Assembly: GCA_030867875.1 (NCBI GenBank)
Contig: JAOWCC010000064.1
Location: 34,556,802-34,620,801, forward strand
Direction: 5' to 3'
DNA length: 64,000 nt
From: Actinernus sp. WN-2022
Taxonomy: Eukaryota > Cnidaria > Anthozoa > Actiniaria > Actinernidae
The translations under genes were made by a program, and so were the position numbers. Below the pieces are notes generated by a model that did not search any database, had not been told where the DNA came from, and saw nothing but the letters and a program-made list of their open reading frames with translations. Position 1 is the first letter of the stretch, and each line of letters opens with the position of its first letter. Positions 1 through 10,947 of this stretch are shown piece by piece.

Positions 1-168
1 TAGAGATTATAGGTAGAGAGAAGGAAAAAAAAGTACGAGTGTACATGTACAGAGGCCAAAGTAGCAAAGCAAATAGTAATATAAATTATGTGAAATAATT
101 GTCTAATAATTGATTTTCGAACTTTCTGAACTAATTTGAGGCTGGCTATTAAAAGCAATAATTAATAT

Positions 169-307
169 TATAATATAGATACGATAGTACGCGCGCTCTG
201 ACTGGCTAAGAAGCCATGTTTTATCAGAGTATATAACATGGTTAGCCGTGTTATATAGTTTTCAACTGGCGGTTTCCTTTCATCGCGCGCGTAAATCTAT
301 ATTATAA
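169..307. repeat. Imperfect inverted repeat
   Basis: The arms match imperfectly: an ATAATATAGAT stretch followed by ACGCGCGC on the left mirrors GCGCGCG..ATCTATATTAT on the right. An inner palindromic stretch lies around the AACATGG/CCGTGTT motifs. It looks like an old MITE, or the outer part of a nested pair with the hairpin immediately downstream. No coding capacity is seen. Confidence 0.5.
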
Positions 308-490
308 AACAGATAAAGAAGCCTTAAATCCATGTTTTATACTATCATAAAACACTCTGGTCATTTGAGAACACTCTAGAAATGTTGAAAGCACGCGCCT
401 TCGGCTTGTGCTTTAACATTTCTCTCATGTTCTCAAATGCCCATCGTGTTTTATGATAGTATAAAACATGGCTAAGGCTTCTTTATTTGT
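308..490. repeat. Hairpin MITE-like palindrome
   Basis: Two arms of about 80 bp (from AGATAAAGAAGCCTT on the left to AAGGCTTCTTTATTTGT on the right) are near-perfect reverse complements around a short GCGCCTTCGGC centre. Shared blocks include the CATGTTTTATACTATC motif and GAGAACA..AGAAATGTT. The structure suits a non-autonomous foldback element. A target duplication is not obvious. Confidence 0.8.
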
Positions 491-3400
491 TAAATAGTAA
501 TACTATATTAAAACAATTAAAACAATAGCCTACCCCTAAAACAATACAAACTCTAATCCTAAAACAATGGGATTATTTATCGATGAAGTCCAATAGGATA
601 CGACCGTCTAACCGCACAGTTATCCCTCCCCACCCCGCCCCCCTCAATCAACTTATCGAGTTCATATGGCAACCATTTTTCACCCACAGCATTCCAGCTA
701 AGCGTCTGAGTTTCTATCAAAATTCATTATTCAGTGATGGTAACTAAATCTCTATTGTGGTTTGAGGTCAAACTGAGAACTTGAGCTTTAAACGATCGTA
801 TTTCTCGTCTACTTCGTTGTGCTGACAGATACCGCGTTATTTCCTTACGAAAAAACTTTTTGAGACCTTTTGAAACGAAATGGTAGTACCGGATCAACCA
901 GTCCATAATTGTAAGTATTGCCTTTGCGCTGAGTTAGCTATAGGAATCATAAGGCATAGATTTGCATAATAAGCCGGTCCTATAGCGGACACTTGTATCG
1001 AAGATGACATGATGGTCTCGAAGGGGAAAAAACTTAAGAGTCTACTTTCGCTTATACTACAGTTAGAAACCTAGTTAGGCTCTACAGAAGCCGTTGACGC
1101 CTTACACAGTGGCAATATGTAATATCATCGTAGGAAACCACTGCCATCAGGATTCTAGCAGCTAGAAAAAAATGTTTTCCATTCTGCGGCACCAGACTGC
1201 CAGACAGAGGGATTCGGTTAACCGATATCGTGTTACAGAAAGGGTAAAGTATAAAGCGCGATCGCCGTAAACCGCCAAACATCAACACCTCCCTTCGTCG
1301 GGCGAAATTATTTAAAGAGTTCTGCAGTAATACTGGATTACTGAGCATGTTACTTGAAGCTACTGGGAGTTTTATTGGCAATGGACAGCCATGCATCGAT
1401 CGCTATACCCCAGGCACGTGTAGCATAGATGTTGGGATGGACATTTATAGCGGAGGTGGGTTTTCTAGACTGAGGCTTGCTTTGTTTTTGTGATGTCCCC
1501 GACTGATTAGGGTGAAAACAGTACTCCTTTATTGTTTCTTCATTCGAAAAACCCCTCGAGAGTTTCCTCTGGTATTCCGTATTCATTCCTCCGGCTTCAT
1601 GGCTTGAAACCAGTGTATTTACACAGCAAATTGCTTGCTACTTTTTATCGTCCTCTTCCTCGATCGGACATGTAGGATATACAGCGTGTTACGCGAATTA
1701 CAGCCTAGAAAACTGATAGTTTTGGCCCCTTGTAGCACAGAAATTTCTGATCTTGGATTTTCAATTACAAATTTTGGAGGTTATTCCTTACTGGGGTTTT
1801 TGAGCGTTAATCTACTCCACTGATGCAAGAAGTACAACAGTTGATTTCAGTCGCTGAGCTGGCTGAGCTAAAAAAAAAATTTCAAACTCGTTTGAGTTAT
1901 TTAATATTTCATCTAGTTATTCCCGGTTATGACTTTTAGCGTTCTTAGTTGAGTAAAATTTATTTAGGAGATACACAGACTCCTCCGAGCTGATAAATTA
2001 TTTTAATTACCCATGTACTAGAATGTACAATTTTGACAACAGTTCTTACGTTTTGTTGTCAACTAAAAACAATGATTCCTACGTCCCGATGAAGTTGCTG
2101 GGTTTGTTCTTAAAGTAATCTGGATCCAAGCTTCAACAGGAACTCAAGTTATTTTTTTATTTCGCCTATTAATCTGTTACGTTCTGTTAGTTTAAGATTC
2201 CTCTAAGTACTGTGCATGTGGTCTTTATTCAATGAAGATCAACAATCTTGCACCTTGTCGATCGACTAGTTGGAGACTGCACGCTAGCTATAACCGAATC
2301 TGCTTACGAACCATGCTTTTGGAGTCGACCTTGAAAATAATTCAGGTTCGGAACACCTACGGATTCCATTTTGTTTCAAGATGGCATGAGGAAAAAGTTG
2401 AGTCAATCGAATAATATTTATTTCACAAGAACTGTCTCGTGCACTTAATTTGCATATACTCACACGACCCAACTAAGTACAAATCATTTAGGAGAAAAAA
2501 GTACCGTTAACAACTGTTAACAGAATAAGTTATAACCTTTCTTGGCAAGTTTAGGAACAGAAAAAGCCATTAAGTTGCTAGGATTTTGGTGAAGAGAGAT
2601 TTGAGCGGTAGAAGAAATATTTTCATCATGTTTGCTGTTATGTCTGGAGCTGTCTAGCTTTTATGCAAAGATCTCAAAGTTTGCCTCCGACAGTTCAGAC
2701 CAGTCTAGCGTGATACATCTTACCTATTGGAAGCTGTCGCTGTGGGGGGAGTTTGCACTTAACAATCACCTAAATTTGGTTTTCTTTCTCGGTCACGATA
2801 GCTTTTAAGCCTTCTTTTACTTTCTCGTTTGCACATAAGGAAGTGTTACTATATAGACAGATAGTTGCTACACGTGTTCGGCCGTGTGATTGTGAGGTTT
2901 CACGCTTTTAATACCATCGTACGATCATAGGAACTACTTATTCGTTTAGAAAAGCCCTTTCAAACAAACGTTTCACGTACTTTAATTCTAACTCAATACA
3001 ATATAATATATAAGAAAAAGTTAAACATTTGTACGTGAACGGTTAAGCAAGTGTGACAATATTTGACATGCTCCCAACTCTCAACGTTTTGATTAACAGT
3101 GAACTTTCTGGAAAAAAATTAACGGCTTTGTTCATGAAACGTATGGGCTGAGAAGTGCAGTGCCTAATTTTGAAGAGAGGTGAGTTGTAATCAAAGTTTG
3201 TAAGCAGTTAAACAGCTTATTTTATAGTTTAAGTCATAGATTTGGAACCATCGGTAAACCCTACACCGACCAGATCAGTCTGAAATAGAAATAAATTATC
3301 ATATTGCTTTATTCGAAAATTCCGATAACAAAATTAGCACAACAAGTAATAACACTGTAAAAGCACCAACGACTGGGAATTTTAGTCCGATAGTTGTGCA

Positions 3401-6400
3401 CTAGGCTGATCAGTACAATTAGTTTTACGAGCTTAATCCCCGAAGAGTGCGTTACAATTTTACCGAAAAAAGATTGACGTGGCCACGTTACCCTTACATT
3501 GTTAATATTTCGTCTGGTATACAGAATATCGTTTTTATTGCATAACGTGCAGTCTCTTTCCTTCTCCTTCTTTAGTTACCTTAAAGCTAGACGCATGAAG
3601 AAATAGGCGACGAATGACGGAGAAATACAAAGAAATGCAAAACGAAGGAACAGACGGACGCTCGTCAGTCAATTTTCATCTCCGCAGCAGAAAGGTCATC
3701 AACAACATTCGTTTTCTAGTGAAAAGGTTTTCCTCTCGAATCAGGAGCTTTTTATCGCAAAACTGGATCCAATAGCCGTTTGTGGTTTGCATTAATGGAA
3801 CTGGTATTTATTGGTTAGTTTGGGCGTGGTCTTACTTGGCTAGAACCCACTCCAGTGACCGTTAATTCAAGGACGCTGGATCGTTGAGTCGCGTGGTCCA
3901 AGTTAGTCCGCTCCTAGCATTCGCCTAGCGTGGTGAAGGTTTGTGCGTAACTTATTACAACTTAACTCAAGCTTAAACTAGTCTTCTAAAGCTAAAATGA
4001 AACCGAAGGATTTCGTATAGGCACGATTTAAAGAATTTATGATGCGTCCCAAAGAAAACCTTTATAGCTGAAACACAGGCGAGTGTATATTAGGCATCTT
4101 GAGCAATTTAAAAACCTTTATTTCTTTCAAATAATTGCGCATAAGTCGCATACGTTATTGATACTTCATGGAATAACCCTTTGATGTTTTTTCTAAGAGT
4201 AAGACTGAGCATTATGTTTCTTTGTTTGCAGAGAAATTTGGTTGTTTGTAGGTTAGGGTCTTCGCGTTGAGCATCGGCTGAGTCAGTCGCAATTTTCAGG
4301 TTGCTGTAGACTTCTTCTCATATTTACATACAAAACTCCATGTATAGTTGTTCTCAGTTATTAGGAAAAGACCGGGATGATATGTGAAGAGTTAGTATGT
4401 AATCCTAAGTAGGAAGACCCTGCCGTCAACTTAGTATATAGCAGCAATTTTAGAAAGCCAATTTTCTCATGAATTTGAATTGCCTTAGTCACTGTTTCGT
4501 TCTTATAGTGTTTAGAGTTTTCGGCATATCTATTTTATACAATTTTGGAGTGTCTCTAATTCGCAAAATAAGCATCTAAATGCAACTTCGATTAGTCCTA
4601 ACCTTCAAGTGATGCTGTACTAGTGACCCGAGACCGGCATAAGAGTCATCATCATTTTACTCGAGTCATGAGTTCGATTTCAGTTGAACCCAACTGAAAC
4701 ATGCATTTAGGCATTTTTTGCTCTATATATAAGAAGTTAAGAGTCCTTTTTTCTACAAATAGTGAGAAGGATCTACGGAAGAAGTAAAGTAATTTTCTAG
4801 GAAGATAACTAGAAGTTGAGAAGTTCAGAGCCACAAAAATTACTTCGGGTTTACAACACTGTCCCCAGCTGGTACGATTCTTCCTCTCTAAAATTATAAA
4901 GAAAAAATAAAACTCTTTTCTTTCCTTTTAGTTGATATGTGATATAGAGATATAGAAAACTGAACTGTACACTCGTAAATTACTGAGTTTTGTAGCGTTA
5001 TTTAAATCTAGAAATCAAATTCGACTTTCTGAAGAGCTGTAACCAGACTAAAAAATATTTTAATTTGGATTCTTCCATTTGGCGCTTCATACGAATGAAA
5101 CCATTCCTTGCCAAAGTGAGAACTATTCAGTAAAATTATTCACTTCTAAATATCTGATATAGTCACGGGACTTTATTTTTCGAGCAATAGTTAGTTGCCC
5201 TGGTTATTTTGAAACAGTCCAAGACTTTTATATACAGGCCAAGTTGACATATATAGCAGCATTTAAGCTGCAGCTAAGAGGAGTTTCACAGTTTAGGAAG
5301 AAATGGTTGATCGTAAAATATCACGTTGAATGAATGTTTTAGTATTCATGCCAACGAGTAGAAATTGTTCATTTTTCTGAATGAGAAGTTCAGAATGATG
5401 TTTTAGAAGCTTATGTCTTCAAGCCATCAATTAAGCGTTAGATGAGCCCTGGCTCTGATATTTCGGTTTCCAAATAGTCAATATAGAAACCGTAGTATAA
5501 AAGTTGTTGATCGGCCTATAGCTCCGCTGCTATAAATTTTGAGAATCATGTAAATGTGTTTCTTCTTCTTGCAAGCAGTCTTGGTTCTTGTGGCCATACA
5601 TCACTGTGTTTCTCAGAGTGCTCTTTGTAACTAAACTTAATAATTGAATTGGCTTGATAAAATCGTCCCTTGCACTATTCAAGAATATAGTGGAAAACAC
5701 TTTCATAACTTTATCTAGACTAATTTGAACCAGTACCACATGTCATTCCATTGCCAAGGCAGAGCCATAAGTACTAAATAGAGCTTAGAACTTTTCTTTA
5801 ATACATTTTTACTGTAAACGTCTCAATTATTTTCAGCAAAGAAAACATACCATTTCAAGTCTTCGCCGGTGCCCTTGTCTTTCGTGCTCTTCTTTACCGT
5901 TTCATTGAACGTTGTACTTTCAAGTTTTGTCAGAAGGAGCATAAATGGAGATTAATATTTCATACAATTCGGCAGGATGTCGTCAAGGGGCCACGAACCA
6001 GTCTATATTGGCTGATCCGTAGACTCTCTCCCTGGACATGCAACTAAAAGGTTCCAAACTAAGCTACTTATACTGATGTACCATTTTAAAGGAACTCCAA
6101 TGTTAGGGAACACGCATTGAAAACCCATGTACTTGGTACCGGTTACATCTGTGGCTTGAACGCATTCAAAGGCTTTTGAATCCAAACGGTAATTTAAGCA
6201 TGTGCGCATATGTAGTATATATTTCTCTGGTATTTTTTTAGTTTTTCAAGTTTCTTGGACCTCTTACGACGTTTTATTCCGCTTCATAGTTTTATTCCAA
6301 CCGACAAGAATGCTAAATTCCACTTTTGACAGGTATCTAGCATGTAACCTTGAGGTTCAATAGATTCTAGTTAATTTTCCATAAGAAGGCCTTAGCTTTT

Positions 6401-9400
6401 GTTAGCATGGGTTAAAACCTCTGGAATGGGCTCAGGTTTCTGAATTGAGGGATAAACTCTTCAAGAACTACTTTAAACTTGACTGTGTTCAAAGTTCTTT
6501 TTTATCAAATTCACTGAAGTATTCAGAAGAATTGCAGAAGCGGTAAATGCAAAGCCTGAAATACGATGCACGAAATATTTATATTCACTATCCAGGAACG
6601 TCTGGGTCACCTCACTCGGTTCGAACTTAAAAATAGAGTTCGTTTTGGGGTGTTCTTTCTTTTACTTTTTAAATTTTACAAAATAATTTTTCATAAGCTT
6701 AAATTTAGGAAAACCATTTCGAAGTGCAATCTTCCTTGTTTGTCTTTAAACCGCGGTGATTTAGGAGGAATTTAGTGAGGGTAGAATTCTAAAATAATAT
6801 ATTTGACTATATACTCATGCACTATGATACATTTCTCGGTTTTAACTCGTAAATTAGAGTTCCTGAGCTTTATGTTATTACCTATCTTATATATAGCTGG
6901 TACAACTATTGAGCCAGCTGGCCGTACGTTTCGACGCCAGTTAAATCTCTATCAACAGATACAACTGAAGTATTCGCCATTACATGCGCAGGTCCAACTG
7001 TGAAACTTATCAATTTGAAGGTCTTTGCTTCTCTCATTCAAATTTTCTTTGTCCTTTTTTAATAAAAGAACCATCACTAACTGACAAATGAATAAACAGG
7101 TTCGATGTTCTCACGAGATAAAACTTTGAACGTCAAAAATTGAAAATGTACTTGAAAATGTAGCCGTACCAGTTACCTTCCTCAACAAAACAGCTAAAGA
7201 CAGAGAAATTAGTCCGGAATTAAAGAAAGCTCAAGAGCTCCGAAACACATTCAGAAAGTATTTCATTCAAACCAGGAAAGAGTAGAGTTTTCTGTTAACT
7301 TAAACGTGAACATTAAACGTTTGAATAAATTCAAGTCCTACAGGTTATGTGGCCTAATTTTATTGGAAATATAAGACCTATTTCAAGGTACATGTTATTT
7401 CTACAGGCCAAAGTATATGTTTTCAAAAAGTAAACAACCAAACTTTAGTTTTTTTCCAGTAGCCTTGCAAACCGGAGACAACTAAATCAAACGCTGCATC
7501 GTAAATGTTATTAGTTCATAAATTAAAAATCGTTTCAATGGTTTTCATCGTGAGAATGAGTTGTGTGCACCAATTCCAGCACTTTCTTTTTATATTGGAC
7601 TACACTATTGTGCCTTGGTTTCGAGTTAAGTACCCCTTTTAATGTTTATTCGATTTCTTATCCAGCTGTTTATGGAGAGAATTAATCTTTATTCTTGCTG
7701 CCGGTAAAAAAGCTCCAAACAATAACTAGGCTTCAATTTAAATTAATTAATTAGCTTTCTAAAAGTACATACAATATGGACTGAAACCAAAATGTTTGAT
7801 GGTTTTAGACTTCTCAAGATGTTTTTAGACGACTTCTCTTGCTTACTTGATTAAGTCTTCATATAATTCACAATATGTTGTCTAACCTTTGGTGTTAGGA
7901 AAATCATGTGACGACGATTTTTGATCAAAAAGTGCACAAATCTGTTGGCTTGTATGAAGAAAGCTACAAACTACGAAGCTTCAAACTATAAAATATCAAT
8001 TAAATACAAAACTTGACAGTTCAAGTATAGAGTTTGAATATTTTTGTCGACGGTGAAGACCTAGTTTAGTATCACAGTCTAAAGGGTTAAGTGGAAAATT
8101 AACAATTAACAAGTTACGAATAATGCTTTTTTAGTTTGTTTTCATAAAACTACAGTAGTCCGAGCGTTTCTTTTTTTGCCTTTCCCCCACAGTGCGTTTC
8201 TGCAGGGGAAATTTCCTAGTTTATGTTACTGTTTTGAGATATTCCTGAAAATCAAATGTTTCGGCTTCAAATCTATTTTAATCTCTATAGTAGTTCCCTC
8301 AGTTTTCAGCTTGTTCCTCGAGATGGAAGAAGGCGGTACAACTAGCGAGGATAGCTCAGTGATGTTCAACAGTCCTTTCATTGAATGACCCTAGGGTCCT
8401 TGTTCCCAACGAAAATTACCTTTTGTTCCTATTTTTTTTTTTCCAGGGAAACAGTCAATTTTTCCATTTAGAAAAATGGAAATTGTTCCCTTGTTCCCTA
8501 AAACCTCTATTCATGTTCCCCGATATATTTTTAGTTTGTTCCCTTATTCCCCGAAACCCCTGGGAGACCCTCTTTTCTTATAATTTAGTTACGTTTTAAG
8601 AAACGTATGAGCTATAAATCGTAGAAATATGGAAATATGGCACGTGGCCGGTACCGACTCCCATATTTAGCTATCTTAGATTTTGGACTGGCACTATTTC
8701 ATCATCGTTGACGTGTTATTCATTCCAGCCGTCACGTGACGTCTTAAATAAAGTTTGATGCGAAGCTTGCTAGCTTCATGCAAAGCGTCCATTACATCAA
8801 TGGCGTCGCCGCTCTCGTCACCGGTTCTTCATCTTTCCCGATTCTTGTAAGGTTTTTTCTGTTTTCAATTTATTGATTAGGTTTTCAAGAAATTATTATT
8901 TGTACCTTCAAATACAGGGCTCCGGTCAAGCAAGATAACTAAACTAGAATAAGAGCGTCTGCGATGTGATCGCCTGTCGACCCGCGTCTTCACTGAGCAT
9001 TATTCACTTTCATATCGACAGAATATAGGTGAATCCGTACATCTTGCCATCTTGAACAAAGTGTGAAATGTTGCTTGTCTTTGCTTTTGATAGAAACTTA
9101 AAGAAATTACTTAGAATCATTTCGATTCGATCAAGAAATCCGGATCTCGAAAAGCCTGGTTTATTTACCCAAGGTAGTGTATGGTGACTTGTTCTTATCA
9201 TCACATGCGAGGAGGTCGTCTTTTGCCATATCGGTACAGATAAGCAGTATTCTAATGCATTCGATTTCATCTCCTAGTCTAGAAAGCTGCTCTGATAGCC
9301 TCTATTCAGTTTAACCAGAAAAGTATTTGGAATCATTTATGTTTCAGTCTTGTGAAAAGACGGGCTCTAGAGCTCATGCTATTAGGCAACCAGAACTGGT

Positions 9401-9593
9401 ACGGGCGTGAAATCATTTTCATGTGATTCTAGCTTATAAATTTGACTGAAATTCAAACATAGGTAGTCTTTTGTAGACTCAGATGCACTGTGACAGCAGA
9501 AGAGAATCTATCAGCTTGGAGTTTAGATAGAAAAGGGTTAAATTTATGCGTTTGTGTAGCTGGAGCTCAGAGAAGTGCAGGCTTCAGGATGGA
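491..9593. other. AT-rich intergenic stretch with no confident gene
   Basis: I see no recognisable protein domain, no LINE or LTR signature and no strong palindromes here, in contrast to everything after 16.7 kb. Small items noted: a 53-codon frame at 3614-3775 starting MTEKYKEMQ, preceded by a pyrimidine-rich AG at 3574-3575; two overlapping minus-strand frames at 1082-1586 with no recognisable motif; and a run of degenerate GTTCCC motifs at about 8390-8575. The stretch lies directly upstream of the miR-100 hairpin on the same strand, so it could hold the primary transcript's promoter or exons. That is inference. Confidence 0.5.
8390..8575. repeat. Degenerate GTTCCC-rich tract
   Basis: GTTCCC or GTTCCCC recurs about six times in under 200 bp, along with related TTCC-rich blocks, ending in a CCCCTGGGAGACCCTC stretch. 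It resembles the low-complexity ends seen on some of the MITEs later in the window. No matching inverted end was located, so the assignment is weak. Confidence 0.35.
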
Positions 9594-9680
9594 GTAGTGC
9601 AGCATGTTAACCCGTAGATCCGAACTTGTGGCTTGTTTACCTCCACATGTTCGTTTCTGCGGATCAATAAGCTACACAAC
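9594..9680 (+). ncRNA. mir-100: Pre-microRNA hairpin of miR-100
   Basis: The 5' arm carries CCCGUAGAUCCGAACUUGUG (9611-9630). With the two A residues before it (9609-9610), it matches the bilaterian miR-100 mature sequence over all 22 positions as I know it. The 3' arm at about 9645-9667 pairs with it along its length, with mismatches near U9626, at 9619-9620 and at C9611. The terminal loop is about 11 nt (9632-9642). Pairing continues below the mature duplex for roughly 10 bp, giving a typical foldback. miR-100 is the microRNA shared between Cnidaria and Bilateria; in Nematostella the mature form starts one base later, which here would begin with A9610. It would guide Argonaute to targets. 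No let-7 or miR-125 relative was seen nearby, as expected outside Bilateria. Confidence 0.96.
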
Positions 9681-10885
9681 AGACACGATACCACAGTAGA
9701 AAGATGCGAAACCTATAAAGACTTGCTAGTTTATTTCAAGTTAGAGTAGACCACTTTTTAACACTGAATTACAGCGAAAGTTGGCATGTTGTTTCTTTGC
9801 ATGGCTTTGTGGTTCAAAGGAAAGCCTTCGTTTTCAAGTGATAAAAATAAATTCAGCTTCATTTGGTTAAGACTTGGGAATTTTGTTCATGTAATTCTCT
9901 TATACTCATCATGTGGTGTGATATACAGTCATAAGCTCGGCGTACTTCGTCAGTTACAGACGAATGAGTCCCATTAAGCTGCAAAACTCAGCTTCATTTT
10001 GCACAAAGTTTTCATACACAGGCATGCATCTTGGATACACGATTAAGCTGGATGTGCTTTTGGCATATTGTATAATTCTCGTTTTTAACAGTTAAACAAT
10101 TCAGTGATATTTTTGTAATTGCTTGTATCGTTTAAAGATGCACAACTTTGATTAATGATGCCATTTTTCTATCGAGAATCTAGAGCTGAAACAAGCTTGA
10201 CATCTCCACATTTTGCAAGGGATTTTTGCCTTAAGTTTCTGTTTATCTCGTTTTCTTCTTCAAATCTAGTTATTATATAAACTCGTTTCGCTTGTTTGAT
10301 GTATGTGAGTTGAGTTTGTTGGTATCTCGCCCTTGTTACGAGGGTTTTTCTCCGGGTTCTCCGGTTTTCCTCCCTCCTCAAAAAACCAACCTAAATTCCA
10401 ATTCGGGAGTTCGTCGAAATACTTCAATATAAAAAAAAAATGATAAGCCTCTGGCTTGGGAGACCCGGTAACGGCTTCCTGTATCTTCGACGTAAAATAA
10501 AGCATTTATTAGTTTTTAGGCTGTTTTTAGAAACGGTGTTGAAACCGTATGAATAATAAGAAAGATGCATTTGCTGCCACTTTGTTTAAAAGTTTCGTGG
10601 AAATTCAGTTTACTTCGTGCTCAACACCATGCAACTGATTCATGAAAACGTATGCCAACTTGGTTAGGGAAAAACAGTTTAAAAGCTAACGAAGCTGACA
10701 ATATTCAGCCAGTAACTAAATGGGCGAGACAACACTTTGCATTCGTGTCAAAGCAAACCACCACAATTAATTCCAAGTGGATTTCCTCAGTCTTTCTAAA
10801 TCAGTACGGTTATGCCTCTAACACTGACACCTAGATAAAATGACTAGAATCGTATCCAGACTAGTTTACTTACCCTGTTCATGGT
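9681..10885. other. Intergenic, nothing recognised
   Basis: This is AT-rich sequence between the miR-100 hairpin and the next hairpin. Short open frames on both strands lack motifs and look like chance frames. It could be part of the primary miR-100 transcript. Confidence 0.4.
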
Positions 10886-10947
10886 AGCCTGCGAAAGCAG
10901 CCGTATCTTTGTGCTCGCTCTAAAAGATACGGCTGCTTTCTCAGGCT
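10886..10947. repeat. Near-perfect 25-bp stem hairpin
   Basis: AGCCTGCGAAAGCAGCC.. on the left is repeated in inverted form at the right end, with 24 of 25 stem positions matching and a loop of about 12 nt. The AGCCTGCG / CAGGCT ends are typical of tiny foldback elements. Because cnidarian microRNA precursors are often almost perfectly paired, and this one is 1.2 kb downstream of miR-100, a small-RNA role cannot be excluded. A MITE is the more likely reading. Confidence 0.75.

Noticed and set aside
1082..1586. Two overlapping minus-strand frames that might be one frameshifted gene
   Set aside because: No motif recognised, no splice or polyadenylation signals in suitable places, and composition not clearly protein-like.
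9010..10834. let-7 or miR-125 relatives clustered with miR-100
   Set aside because: I looked for TGAGGTAGTAGG and TCCCTGAGACC on both strands near the hairpin and saw neither.
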